This document shows, piece by piece, positions 46,316 through 53,489 of a stretch of DNA of 64,000 nt (position 1 is its first letter; every line of letters begins with the position of its first letter). The DNA comes from Chloroflexota bacterium (GTDB taxonomy: Bacteria; Chloroflexota; Dehalococcoidia; Tepidiformales; Tepidiformaceae). The notes under the pieces are model-generated. The model saw only the letters and a program-made list of their open reading frames with translations. It did not search any database and was not told where the DNA came from. The translations under genes were made by a program, and so were the position numbers. The stretch lies in assembly GCA_016234445.1 (NCBI GenBank), contig JACRBT010000011.1:55531-119530 (forward strand). The letters run 5' to 3'.

Positions 46316-47170
46316 TTACTCCTCGAACAGCTGGAACAGGACGCCGCCGCTGTCCTTGGGGTGGATGAACGTGTGGCGGTGCCAGCTCTCGTCACCGACG
46401 ATGCCGCCGAACGGTTCGATCCCCTCCGCCTGAAGCGCCGCCGCCGTCGCATCGACCGATTCGACCTCGCAGCAGATGTGGTGCATGCCCGGCCGCCGGG
46501 TCTCGATGAACTTCTGGACGAAGCTCGCCGGCGTCGTCGGGGCGATGATCTCGAACTCGAGCAGGCTCCCGGGGATGCTCATCACCACCCCCTCGTACTG
46601 GAGGTCGTCGTCGCGCCAGCGGCTGATTTCGGTCATCCCGAAGACCCGCGCCTGCCACTCGACCTGCTTGTCGAGGTCCGGCACCGCGAGCGAGACGTGG
46701 TCGACGCGCTTCAGCCCGGCGATGCCGCCGCCGGCGTTGCGGTCGGCCTCCGGCGGCTGGCGGTGGGCGACGAAGAGTTGCCAGAGGATGCCCCCGCTGT
46801 CCTTCGGGTGGATGTAGGTGAGGTGCCACATGCCGTCATCCTGGATCCCCCCGAAGGGCTTGATCCCCAGGCGTTCGAGTTCGGCGGCGGCGGCGTGGAT
46901 GTCGTCGACCTCCACGGTGATGTGGTGCAGCCCCGGCCCTTGCTGGTCCAGGTATTGCTGGACGAACCCCTTCCCGCTCCACGGGGAGATGATCTCGAAT
47001 TCGATGCCGGTGCCGCGGACCTGGCTGACGCAGCCTTCGAACGGAGCGGCCTCGCTGCCCTCCCAGTTGTGGAGGAACTTGAAGCCGAGCAGCCGCTCCA
47101 GCTTCGCGGACTGGGCGCGCCAGTCGGCGGCGGCCATGCTGATGTGGTCGACTCTCTTGACGGGCAGCAA
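46316..47170 (-). CDS. tandem VOC-domain protein
   Basis: The 284-residue protein contains two VOC domains. The first is VKRVDHISMAAADWRAQSAK with LHHITVEVDDIHAAAAELERLGIKPFGG in outline; the second is LKRVDHVSLAVPDLDKQVEW with HHICCEVESVDATAAALQAEGIEPFGG in outline. Each domain ends with the metal-ligand Glu-like IHPKDSGG(I/V)L(W/F)QLF. This resembles methylmalonyl-CoA epimerase duplicated, or 4-hydroxyphenylpyruvate-dioxygenase-like proteins. The TTG at 47170 is preferred because GGAG lies 6 bases upstream; a TTG at 47203 would add 11 residues. Confidence 0.8.
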   Translation of the reverse strand: MLPVKRVDHISMAAADWRAQSAKLERLLGFKFLHNWEGSEAAPFEGCVSQVRGTGIEFEIISPWSGKGFVQQYLDQQGPGLHHITVEVDDIHAAAAELERLGIKPFGGIQDDGMWHLTYIHPKDSGGILWQLFVAHRQPPEADRNAGGGIAGLKRVDHVSLAVPDLDKQVEWQARVFGMTEISRWRDDDLQYEGVVMSIPGSLLEFEIIAPTTPASFVQKFIETRRPGMHHICCEVESVDATAAALQAEGIEPFGGIVGDESWHRHTFIHPKDSGGVLFQLFEE

Positions 47171-47251
47171 ACGACGCTCCGGGAGGGTGATGTGTGCCGC
47201 CAAGCCTACCGGAAAGCCCCGCTACGGTTCAGCGGCGCCACGTCACTGTGG

Positions 47252-47263
47252 TAGCGTGACGGC
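47252..47263 (+). promoter_or_regulatory. -10 box of a leaderless promoter for the lipid-kinase gene
   Basis: TAGCGT (47252-47257) is followed by 6 bases and the ATG at 47264. Confidence 0.4.
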
Positions 47264-48196
47264 ATGCTCCCGGACCACCTCCAGCGCGGACTCATCCTCG
47301 TGAACCCCCGCGCCCGCGGCATCGTCGCCCGGCGGTTCGACGCCGAGGCGGCGCTTCGCTACGTCCGCCGCCGGGGGGTCGAGGCTCGGCTCGTGGTCGC
47401 AAGTTCGGTCGACGAGATGTCGGCCGAAGCGCGGAAAGCAGCCGCGGGCGGCGATGGCGTCGTCTTCGTGGCCGGCGGCGACGGCGCCCTCCGCCTTGTC
47501 GCCCGGGAACTCGCCGGCAGCGGCACCGTGCTCGCGGCGATCCCGGGGGGCACGGCCAACGTCTGGGGGCGCGAAGCCGGCATCCCCACGGGCTTTCGCG
47601 CGGCCTTCGACGCCCACCTCTCCGGGCAGGCGGTCGAGATGGACCTCGGCGCCGCCGGGGACGAGGTCTTCCTGCTGATGGCCAGCATCGGCTGGGACGC
47701 CGCCATCGCCGGGCGCGTCTCCCTCGCCCTCAAGCGCCGCATGGGGCCGCTCGCCTACGTCGTCGAGGCGGCGCGGATGCTGCCATCGCTGAGGCCGGCC
47801 CCGGCGCGCTGGTCCGTCTCCGGCGGCGTCGCCCCGGAGCGCGCGTACGAGCGCCCGCTCGCGGTCATGCTGGTCGGGAACACGCGGCTGTACGGGGGCG
47901 TCGTCGAGATCGCGGACCAGGCCTCGGCCAGAGACGGCCTCCTCGACCTCTACGCCCTCTGCCCGGAACGCCCCGGCGACGGCGCCCGCCTCGCCTGGAA
48001 GACCGTTCGCCACGCCCTTGCCGGCGACCGCGCGGCCGTCGTCGACCGCGGCTCCGGGGTCAGCTTCGAAACGCCGGGGTTCCCCATCCAGCTCGACGGC
48101 GACACCGTCGGCGAAACCCCGGTCAGGCTCACCGTCCGGCCACGCGCCCTTCGCGTCAGCGTCCCCGCGGGCCCGCTGCCGGCCGTCCTCCCGTAA
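47264..48196 (+). CDS. diacylglycerol/lipid kinase family protein
   Basis: The 310-residue DAGK-catalytic-domain protein (YegS/DgkB fold) has the start LILVNPRARGIVARRFD, the nucleotide loop VAGGDGALRLVARELAGS and IPGGTANVWGREAGIP. ADQASARDGLLDLYALCPER and DGDTVGETPVRLTVRPRALRV mark the C-terminal lipid-binding lobe. It phosphorylates diacylglycerol or a related lipid. An intrinsic terminator follows at 48204. Confidence 0.88.
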   Translation: MLPDHLQRGLILVNPRARGIVARRFDAEAALRYVRRRGVEARLVVASSVDEMSAEARKAAAGGDGVVFVAGGDGALRLVARELAGSGTVLAAIPGGTANVWGREAGIPTGFRAAFDAHLSGQAVEMDLGAAGDEVFLLMASIGWDAAIAGRVSLALKRRMGPLAYVVEAARMLPSLRPAPARWSVSGGVAPERAYERPLAVMLVGNTRLYGGVVEIADQASARDGLLDLYALCPERPGDGARLAWKTVRHALAGDRAAVVDRGSGVSFETPGFPIQLDGDTVGETPVRLTVRPRALRVSVPAGPLPAVLP

Positions 48197-48203
48197 GCGC
48201 GAA

Positions 48204-48223
48204 ACCCGCCTTCGGGGGCGGGT
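48204..48223. terminator. terminator-like hairpin between lipid kinase and tRNA-Ser genes
   Basis: ACCCGCC-TTCGGG-GGCGGGT has 7 base pairs. Read on the reverse strand it is followed by TTTCG, so it suits the tRNA transcript best; on the forward strand it follows the lipid kinase stop by 7 bp. Confidence 0.6.
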
Positions 48224-48266
48224 CTCGTCGTCGGAACAGGGGCCGGTTCCGCCCTGTGGGTGTTGG

Positions 48267-48354
48267 TGGCGGAGAGGGGGAGATTCGAACTCCCGGTGAC
48301 TTGCGCCACACCGCTTTTCGAGAGCGGCACCATCAACCACTCGGACACCTCTCC
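48267..48354 (-). tRNA. tRNA-Ser (anticodon CGA)
   Basis: The 88-nt reverse-strand gene has a GGAGAGG/CCTCTCC acceptor stem, discriminator G and encoded CCA. The anticodon stem CCGCT/AGCGG encloses CTCGAAA (anticodon CGA, decoding UCG). The long variable arm typical of tRNA-Ser and the T arm with TTCGAAT are present. Confidence 0.95.
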
Positions 48355-48426
48355 ACCGGCGAGTGTACCAGACACCCCCGGCGAAGCTCACGCGCCAGAC
48401 CGGTATTGCCCGCGGCGGCAATTGCG

Positions 48427-48439
48427 TAGACTCCCGCGC
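48427..48439 (+). promoter_or_regulatory. -10 box of a leaderless promoter for the SGNH hydrolase gene
   Basis: TAGACT (48427-48432) is followed by 7 bases and the ATG at 48440. Confidence 0.55.
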
Positions 48440-49171
48440 ATGAAGGTCCTCTGGCTCAGCAACAGCGACGAAGTCTACGGCGACCTCCCCCCGGAGGTCC
48501 GGACATCGAGCCAAACGGCCAGGCTCCTCGAAGCCGCGACTGGCGAGGCGGTCGAGGTCATCCCCCGCGTCATCTGGCCCTCCCCCCAGCTCCCGGACAT
48601 CATCGACGGCTGGATGGAGCGCTATTCGCCCGACATCGTCCTCTTCCAGATCAACGGCTTCTGGTACCTCTACGGCTCCGTGCCGCTCCTCTTCGAACGG
48701 AAGCTCGGGAGGGTGGGCAAGCAGATCAGCCGCGCCGGGCTGAAGGCGAGCCGCACCCCCTGGATCGTCAAGACGCGCGTCTTCCATCTCGGCCGCCGGA
48801 TCGCCCTCCGGACGATCGGCGCCGCCTACTACTTCACCCCCGCCGAAGTCTGCGAAACCGTCGAAGCCTGCGTCCGCCGGATCGTCCGGCACGAAGGTGC
48901 GGGCCTGGTCGTCCAGGGCCAGTTCGCGCCGGCGGCGTGGAACAGCGCCCCGCCCGGCGCCATCGCATTCGTCCATGCCCGGGTCGCCGCGCTCTGCGAA
49001 TCGCTCCACATCACCTATGCCGCCGCCGAACCCGGCAAAGGCGAGGACATCAACTTCTGGACGAAGGGCGACCGCCTGCACACGAGCGAAGGCGGCCACG
49101 GCTGGTATGCCAACAGGATCGCCGCCGCCATCCTCCCGGTCTGGGAGGCGATGGGGCACCCGCGCGCGTAA
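48440..49171 (+). CDS. SGNH/GDSL-like hydrolase
   Basis: The 243-residue protein begins MKVLWLSNSDEVYGDLPPE, where the nucleophile Ser lies in a GDSL-like strand-turn (LSNSDE). The middle block has VLFQINGFWYLYGSVPL, with Gln-Ile-Asn-Gly replacing the usual block III GxND. The C-terminal DRLHTSEGGHGWYANRIA carries the D-x-x-H catalytic pair. No signal peptide is present. Substrate unknown; esterase or deacylase activity is expected from the fold. The start is set by the TAGACT box and homology. Confidence 0.7.
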   Translation: MKVLWLSNSDEVYGDLPPEVRTSSQTARLLEAATGEAVEVIPRVIWPSPQLPDIIDGWMERYSPDIVLFQINGFWYLYGSVPLLFERKLGRVGKQISRAGLKASRTPWIVKTRVFHLGRRIALRTIGAAYYFTPAEVCETVEACVRRIVRHEGAGLVVQGQFAPAAWNSAPPGAIAFVHARVAALCESLHITYAAAEPGKGEDINFWTKGDRLHTSEGGHGWYANRIAAAILPVWEAMGHPRA

Positions 49172-49282
49172 GGGAGGGACGACGTCGTGGAGGGTCGCAC
49201 GGGCGATGAGGACCGAATGGGGCGGAAAATCCGGTCCGAAAGCCCGTGGCCGGGGACCTTGAAACGGTTCAAACCATGATGC

Positions 49283-49624
49283 ATGGAATCGATGGGTGGA
49301 TTGGTGAGAGTAAGGGTTTCCCATGACGAGCTGAGGGTGGCGCTGGCGGGGCAGCTGCGGCGGCTCCTGGAGCCCCACGTGGCAGTTGCGCCGGACGAAC
49401 CCGAACTCAACGATGGGGTGGTCGTTGCCGCGTCGACCTCGTTGACTCCGGAAGAATGTGCGGAGCTGGCGGGGCAGGGAAAGCCGGTGATCGTCCTCGC
49501 GCCCCTGCCGACGAAGTCCGAGCGGAACCGCTATCTCTCCGCCGGCGCGCGGGGCTACCTCCCGATGAGCCTCGACCTGATCCCGCTGGTGGTCCTGATC
49601 GAGTCGGTGCTGCACAGGGTGTGA
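49283..49624 (+). CDS. pseudo-receiver (response-regulator-like) small protein
   Basis: The 113-residue protein has the secondary-structure pattern of a receiver domain: LVRVRVSHDELRVALAGQLRRLL, VVVAASTSLTPEECAELAGQG, VIVLAPLPTKSERNRYLSAGARGYLPMSLDLIPLV in outline. It keeps the Thr/Lys-like positions (LAPLPTKSE; GARGYLPMS), but the phospho-acceptor Asp is replaced (VVVAASTS). It cannot be phosphorylated in the normal way and lacks an output domain. The palindrome TTGAA-ACGG-TTCAA (49259-49272) precedes the start. Start choice is uncertain. Confidence 0.55.
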   Translation: MESMGGLVRVRVSHDELRVALAGQLRRLLEPHVAVAPDEPELNDGVVVAASTSLTPEECAELAGQGKPVIVLAPLPTKSERNRYLSAGARGYLPMSLDLIPLVVLIESVLHRV

Positions 49625-49720
49625 GGGGCGCCGCGAGGGCCGCCCATGCCGCAACCCGTAGCCGCGGCCGACCCTGGCCGCATCGCCTGCCCCCTCCGAT
49701 CCGCGCCAGCCTCCACCCGT

Positions 49721-50255
49721 GCCGCGCCCGTGAGGAAGCGGTTGGCCCGACCCCGCACGATGCTGCGACGATAGCCCCTGGTCGCCGGTAGATGGTTGGC
49801 ACGCCGGGAACCACTCCTTCACAGTCGTGGCACGGCGAACCGCGGCCGCGTCCCCATCCGTACCGCGACGGGAACGGAGCGGCGCCGGCGGTCTCATCGC
49901 CCTGGTAGCCGCGCCGCGCCCGTGAGGAAGCGGTTGGCCCGACCCCGCACGATGCCGCGACGATAGCCCCTGGTCGCCGGTAGACGGTTGGCACGCCCAG
50001 AACCACTCCTTCACAGTCGTGGCACGGCCAACCGCTGCCCACGCACCTTCCGTACCGCGACCGCGAGGAAGCGGCGCCGGCGATGTCATCGCCCTGGTAG
50101 CCGTGCCGCGCCCGTGAGGAAGCGGTTGGCCCGACCCCGCACGATGCCGCGACGATAGCCCCTGGTCGCCGGTAGATGGTTGGCACGCCGGAAACCACTC
50201 CTTCACAGTCGTGGCACGGCCAGCCGCGGCCGCGTCCCCATCCGTACCGCGACCG
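49721..50255. repeat. three tandem 192-bp repeats (last one partial)
   Basis: Copies start at 49721, 49913 and 50105, each at GCCGCGCCCGTGAGG, so the period is exactly 192 bp. The first about 115 bp of each unit differ by only a few bases; the remainder diverges more. Within the unit, GCGAC/GTCGC and TGGTT/AACCA form inverted pairs. The third copy ends about 150 bp into the unit. No transposase or coding gene is associated. Confidence 0.85.
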
Positions 50256-50311
50256 GCAAGAAAATCCAACTTCTCCCCTCCGGATCCAGGCATCCTCGTG
50301 TCGCGCGAACA

Positions 50312-50333
50312 AAAAAACACGCGTTGAACGCGT
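50312..50333 (-). terminator. terminator-like hairpin with no assigned gene
   Basis: On the reverse strand ACGCGTT-C-AACGCGT is followed by GTTTTTTT. No reverse-strand gene ends here, so either an unannotated transcript from about 50500 downwards exists or the site is a relic. Confidence 0.5.
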
Positions 50334-50360
50334 CCGGAGGACATGCGCGCCGCATCGGGA

Positions 50361-50388
50361 GTGCCGAGTACCGGGTGCCAAGTGCCGA
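50361..50388. repeat. four tandem heptamers
   Basis: GTGCCGA, GTACCGG, GTGCCAA and GTGCCGA follow each other without gaps (consensus GTGCCGA), a small microsatellite-like tract. Confidence 0.6.
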
Positions 50389-50575
50389 CGAGCGCAGCCA
50401 TGCAGGTAGCGTCGCAGGGGCCCGGAGGAGGTCGAAGGGGGCTGTGGCGCGTGGCGGCGAGCGAGCAAGCGGGCTCGGGTGGTGGCTCAGGGGTCGCGCC
50501 ATCCATAATGGTAGCAACCGTTCAGATTGACCCGCCGCGCAAGCGCCGGGGCTTTGCTGCAGCGCCTGCCGCCCT

Positions 50576-50589
50576 TACGCTCTCGGCCT
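50576..50589 (+). promoter_or_regulatory. -10 box of a possible leaderless promoter for the zinc-finger frame
   Basis: TACGCT (50576-50581) is followed by 8 bases and the GTG at 50590. Confidence 0.35.
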
Positions 50590-50805
50590 GTGGCGGATGC
50601 CCAACGCCCTGCTGGGCGTCTTGCGGAAGGTGCGTGCCACGTCTGCGGGGCGGCGATTCGACGGGCCGCGGGCATCGGAACGGGGAGGCTGGCCGATGGA
50701 GTCTTCTGCACCCTCGACTGCTACGTCCGACGCCACCGACAGCCCACCGGCGGGCGCCGAGGCGTCCCAGGTCACCCAAGACGGAACCGAACCCACGAGG
50801 CGTAG
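50590..50805 (+). CDS. possible small zinc-finger protein overlapping the dCTP-deaminase-like gene
   Basis: The 71-residue frame contains CHVCGAAI and, 16 residues after the second Cys, FCTLDCYVRRH: the C-x2-C and C-x3-C halves, with the GxFC-x-x-x-C pattern of many small bacterial treble-clef/zinc-ribbon proteins. It overlaps the N-terminal, poorly conserved part of the next gene in another frame. The case rests on the motif and the TACGCT box 8 bases upstream. It could still be a chance frame in GC-rich DNA. Confidence 0.4.
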   Translation: MADAQRPAGRLAEGACHVCGAAIRRAAGIGTGRLADGVFCTLDCYVRRHRQPTGGRRGVPGHPRRNRTHEA

Positions 50806-51952
50806 TCTCATCGAAGGTTCAGCCTGGCCAGCCCAACAGCTCCGCGCCGCGGTCCAGCAGCGCATGCTCACTGCGTCCTCGCCAATCCCCGAGCGGAGCT
50901 TCCAGCCGGCCAGCCTCGACCTCCGCCTCGGCCCGGTCGCCTACCGCCTGCGATGCAGCTTCCTTCCGGGCAGCCGCCGGGTCGCGGACGTGCTTCCCGC
51001 CTACGCGATGGGCACGCTCGACCTCCGCTCCGGCGCCGTGCTCGACCGGAACCGGCCATATCTGATCCCGCTGCTGGAAGAGGTGAACCTGCCGCCAAGC
51101 GTGCGGGCCAGGGTGAACCCACGGAGCTCGACCGGACGGCTGGACATCTTCGCGCGCCTGGTCACCGACGGGGGCGAGCAATTCGACGACGTGGCGGCAG
51201 GATACCGAGGCCCCCTCTACCTGGAGGTGGTGCCGCGATCCTTCACGATCAAGGTCACCGAAGGCCTCGCCCTCAGCCAATTGAGGCTGTTCACGGACGA
51301 CCCGGACCTGGACGACATCCAGCTCATCGACGCGCACAAGAACGACCCTCTTCTCTACACGGGCGCTGACCCGGTCCCGCTGCAGGACGTCCGTGTCCGC
51401 CACGGCCTCTTCCTGAGCGTCGACCTCTCCGGGGATGCGTCGCCGGACCGGATCGTTGGCTACCGCGCCAAGAAGAACAGCAAGCTGTTGGACGTTTCGG
51501 CCCAGGGCGAATACGACCCCCAGGACTTCTGGGAGCCGATCACCAGCGAGGCGGGCGGCGTCCTTGTCCTCGAGCCGGAAGAGTTCTACTTGCTCTATTC
51601 CCGGGAACGCGTGCGGATCCCGCGACATCTCGCCGCGGAGATGGTCGCATTCGACCCTTCCTCAGGGGAGCTGCGGACTCACTACGCCGGATTCTTCGAC
51701 CCCGGGTTCGGCGAACGGCCCGGCGCCCAGCAGGGGGCATACGCGGTCCTGGAGGTCCGCGCGCACGACGTGCCGTTCGCCATCGCGCATGGCCAACGCG
51801 TCAGCAAACTGGCCTTCCAGCGGCTGAAAGAGCCTTCCGCCACCCCGTACGGCCCTGAGATCGGCTCGCGCTACAACACCGGGACCGTGGTGCTCCTCCC
51901 GCGCCAGTTCCGTTCGGGCCCGGAACTGCAGCCGGGGCTCCGGGAAGGCTAG
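50696..51952 (+). CDS. dCTP deaminase-family protein (two-domain type)
   Basis: It is 418 residues from the ATG at 50696, with GGGAGG upstream. After a variable, Ser/Pro-rich N-terminus it shows the trimeric dUTPase/dCTP-deaminase fold twice. First copy: FQPASLDLRLGPVAYRLR, ARVNPRSSTGRLDIFARL, YRGPLYLEVVP. Second copy, with a more divergent core: GGVLVLEPEEFYLLYSRERV, YAVLEVRAHDVPFAIAHGQ. This two-domain form is annotated as 2'-deoxycytidine 5'-triphosphate deaminase in many genomes; it converts dCTP to dUTP or dUMP in pyrimidine deoxynucleotide supply. Confidence 0.82.
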   Translation: MESSAPSTATSDATDSPPAGAEASQVTQDGTEPTRRSLIEGSAWPAQQLRAAVQQRMLTASSPIPERSFQPASLDLRLGPVAYRLRCSFLPGSRRVADVLPAYAMGTLDLRSGAVLDRNRPYLIPLLEEVNLPPSVRARVNPRSSTGRLDIFARLVTDGGEQFDDVAAGYRGPLYLEVVPRSFTIKVTEGLALSQLRLFTDDPDLDDIQLIDAHKNDPLLYTGADPVPLQDVRVRHGLFLSVDLSGDASPDRIVGYRAKKNSKLLDVSAQGEYDPQDFWEPITSEAGGVLVLEPEEFYLLYSRERVRIPRHLAAEMVAFDPSSGELRTHYAGFFDPGFGERPGAQQGAYAVLEVRAHDVPFAIAHGQRVSKLAFQRLKEPSATPYGPEIGSRYNTGTVVLLPRQFRSGPELQPGLREG

Positions 51953-51965
51953 CGGCAACCCCGGC

Positions 51966-51989
51966 CACCCCGGGCGCACCTCCGGGGTG
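51966..51989 (+). terminator. hairpin after the dCTP-deaminase-like gene
   Basis: CACCCCGG-(8 bases)-CCGGGGTG, 8 base pairs, lies 14 bp after the stop. No U tract follows, so termination is uncertain. Confidence 0.35.
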
Positions 51990-52016
51990 CTCCGGTTCGC
52001 CGAAGGGCAGAAGCGC

Positions 52017-52114
52017 TGGCGGGAGTGCATGGGAGTCGAACCCACCCCCCGCCGCGCTTGCGACAGGGCAACCGTTTTGAAGACGGCGACGAGCACCGGC
52101 CCGCCCCCACTCCC
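52017..52114 (-). tRNA. selC: tRNA-Sec (selenocysteine, anticodon TCA)
   Basis: The 98-nt reverse-strand gene has a GGGAGTG/CACTCCC acceptor stem, long D arm (GGGC-CGGT-GCTC), anticodon stem-loop with CTTCAAA (anticodon TCA), a long variable arm, T arm GGG-TTCGACT-CCC, discriminator G and encoded CCA. The combination of TCA anticodon, extended acceptor/T stem and long variable arm is specific for tRNA-Sec. It implies that the organism decodes UGA as selenocysteine in some proteins; selA, selB and selD are not in this window. Confidence 0.95.
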
Positions 52115-52155
52115 ACAGATTCAGACTTAACCAGTTATTGAGGCTTCGATCCAGT

Positions 52156-52178
52156 TTGACCTACTAATTGACCTACTA
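52156..52178. repeat. tandem TTGACCTACTA repeats next to tRNA-Sec and integrase
   Basis: TTGACCTACTA occurs at 52156-52166 and 52168-52178 (12-bp period). Their place between a tRNA gene and an integrase gene suggests arm-type binding sites of the recombinase or part of an attachment site. Confidence 0.55.
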
Positions 52179-52196
52179 GCCCCCTGAGCGTCGATC

Positions 52197-53414
52197 TCAG
52201 CGTTTGCCTGGCCGCGAGAAGATCGTGTCCATCCGGGCAGCGGCATCGACCTTCCTCTCCTCCATCACGTGGCTGTAGGTGTTAGCGGTCACCGCGATGG
52301 TGCTGTGGCCCAGTATCTCCTGGATGATCTTGAGTTCCACCCCCTGGCTGAGCAGAAGGGTGGCGCAGGCGTGGCGGAGGTCGTGGAATCTCTGCCGGGG
52401 AAGCCCGAACTCCTGGAGCAGGCGCTGGAACTCCAACGTCACTGACGGGCCGTGGAGAGGGTGCCCCGACTTCGTGCAGAAGATGAGGTTCCAGCCGGCC
52501 TGCCAGCCGCTGCCCGCGGCGAGCCGCTCCGAGAGCTGCCGAACGCGATGGTCCCTGAGCGCGGCGTGCGCCGTGCTCCCAAGCGCGAGACTCCGCCGGC
52601 TCTTCGCTGTCTTCGTCTCGACCAGCTCGTACTCCCCATCAACGCGCTGCAACGCCCGGCGGACGTGCAACAGGCCGGCGTCGAAGTCAACGTCATCCCA
52701 CTTGAGCGCAAGCACCTCTCCCTGCCGCAGACCAAGGGTGATGGCAACCACGTAGAGCGCCTCCAGACGGTGCCCGCGAGTCGCCGCCAGGAAGGTCCTC
52801 GCCTGGTCAGCGGTGAGCGGGGACATCTCCCGGTAGGGAACGCGAGGACCGGGGGCCAGAGAAGCGACGTTCCGGACTACAAGGCCCCACGTCATCGCCT
52901 TATTCAACGCCACTACCAAAATGGTACGAATCTCCTGGACAGTCCTGGGACTTAGACGCTTCAGAAGGGCGATCTCCGCGGGCGTGAGCGGAGAACTCGT
53001 TTGAGGAACACGCGGCGTCCTTCCCTTCACTGCCAGGAAGGTCTCGACATGCTGTGGCGTCAGCTGCGCAAGCCGACGCTTTCCCAGACCGGGGATGAGA
53101 TGGACATTGACCACTTCGCGATACCTATGGATCGTCTTGGGCCGCAAGGACGTCTCGACGGCTCCCAGCCAGTCCGTCAAGAAGGCGGCTACGGTTAGCC
53201 TGTCGGGTGCGGGTACTATTCCCTGCTCAATCTGTGTCCTGACCGTCTTCAGTTTGTGCAACGCTTCATGTTTCGTGGACCCGTAGACAGTCTTGCGTAT
53301 GCGCTTGCCCTCAATCGTAAACCCGACCTCCACGGATCCTTCCCAACGTCCGTCCGCCCGCTCACGCAATCCGCCCTCACCATGCGCGCGGCGTCGTTTA
53401 GTCTTCTCGACCAT
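52197..53414 (-). CDS. tyrosine recombinase / phage-type integrase
   Basis: The 405-residue protein has an N-terminal arm-binding domain (AHGEGGLRERADGRWEGSVE), a core-binding domain (TVAAFLTDWLGAVETSLRPKT, about 70-175) and a catalytic domain with R230 (LGLRQGEVLALKWDDV), H344-x-x-R347 (HDLRHACATLL), H370 (LGHST) and the nucleophile Y380 (NTYSHV). All catalytic residues are present. GAGGAG lies 9 bases before the ATG. It lies 82 bp from tRNA-Sec, the likely target. It is less GC-rich than its surroundings, consistent with recent transfer. Confidence 0.93.
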   Translation of the reverse strand: MVEKTKRRRAHGEGGLRERADGRWEGSVEVGFTIEGKRIRKTVYGSTKHEALHKLKTVRTQIEQGIVPAPDRLTVAAFLTDWLGAVETSLRPKTIHRYREVVNVHLIPGLGKRRLAQLTPQHVETFLAVKGRTPRVPQTSSPLTPAEIALLKRLSPRTVQEIRTILVVALNKAMTWGLVVRNVASLAPGPRVPYREMSPLTADQARTFLAATRGHRLEALYVVAITLGLRQGEVLALKWDDVDFDAGLLHVRRALQRVDGEYELVETKTAKSRRSLALGSTAHAALRDHRVRQLSERLAAGSGWQAGWNLIFCTKSGHPLHGPSVTLEFQRLLQEFGLPRQRFHDLRHACATLLLSQGVELKIIQEILGHSTIAVTANTYSHVMEERKVDAAARMDTIFSRPGKR

Positions 53415-53456
53415 CTAAAACACTCCTCAACTTCGATTTACTGCCGACCATACGCG

Positions 53457-53489
53457 TCAATCCACGCTGTTCACCATGGTCTTATTGTA
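53457..53489 (-). promoter_or_regulatory. integrase promoter with a short leader ORF
   Basis: On the reverse strand TACAAT (53489-53484) is followed by 6 bases and ATG at 53477, which opens a six-codon frame (MVNSVD, stop at 53457). The integrase ATG follows about 45 bases later, with its own GAGGAG. A leaderless leader peptide ahead of the integrase is possible. Confidence 0.4.

Larger units (their letters stand above)
49625..50575. other. 950-bp intergenic region with tandem repeats
   Basis: I support no gene here. It contains the three 192-bp tandem repeats (49721-50255), a reverse-strand terminator-like hairpin (50312-50333), and four 7-bp tandem units (50361-50388). Open frames through the repeats on both strands are consequences of high GC and a repeat length divisible by three. 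Confidence 0.6.

Noticed and set aside
49721..50255. CRISPR-like or transposon interpretation of the 192-bp repeats
   Set aside because: Units are long and contiguous without spacers; no terminal inverted repeats or transposase are present.
47243..50506. A 1087-residue reverse-strand open frame across 47-50.5 kb
   Set aside because: It runs antisense through the lipid kinase, tRNA-Ser and SGNH genes and the 192-bp repeats; it is kept open by high GC.
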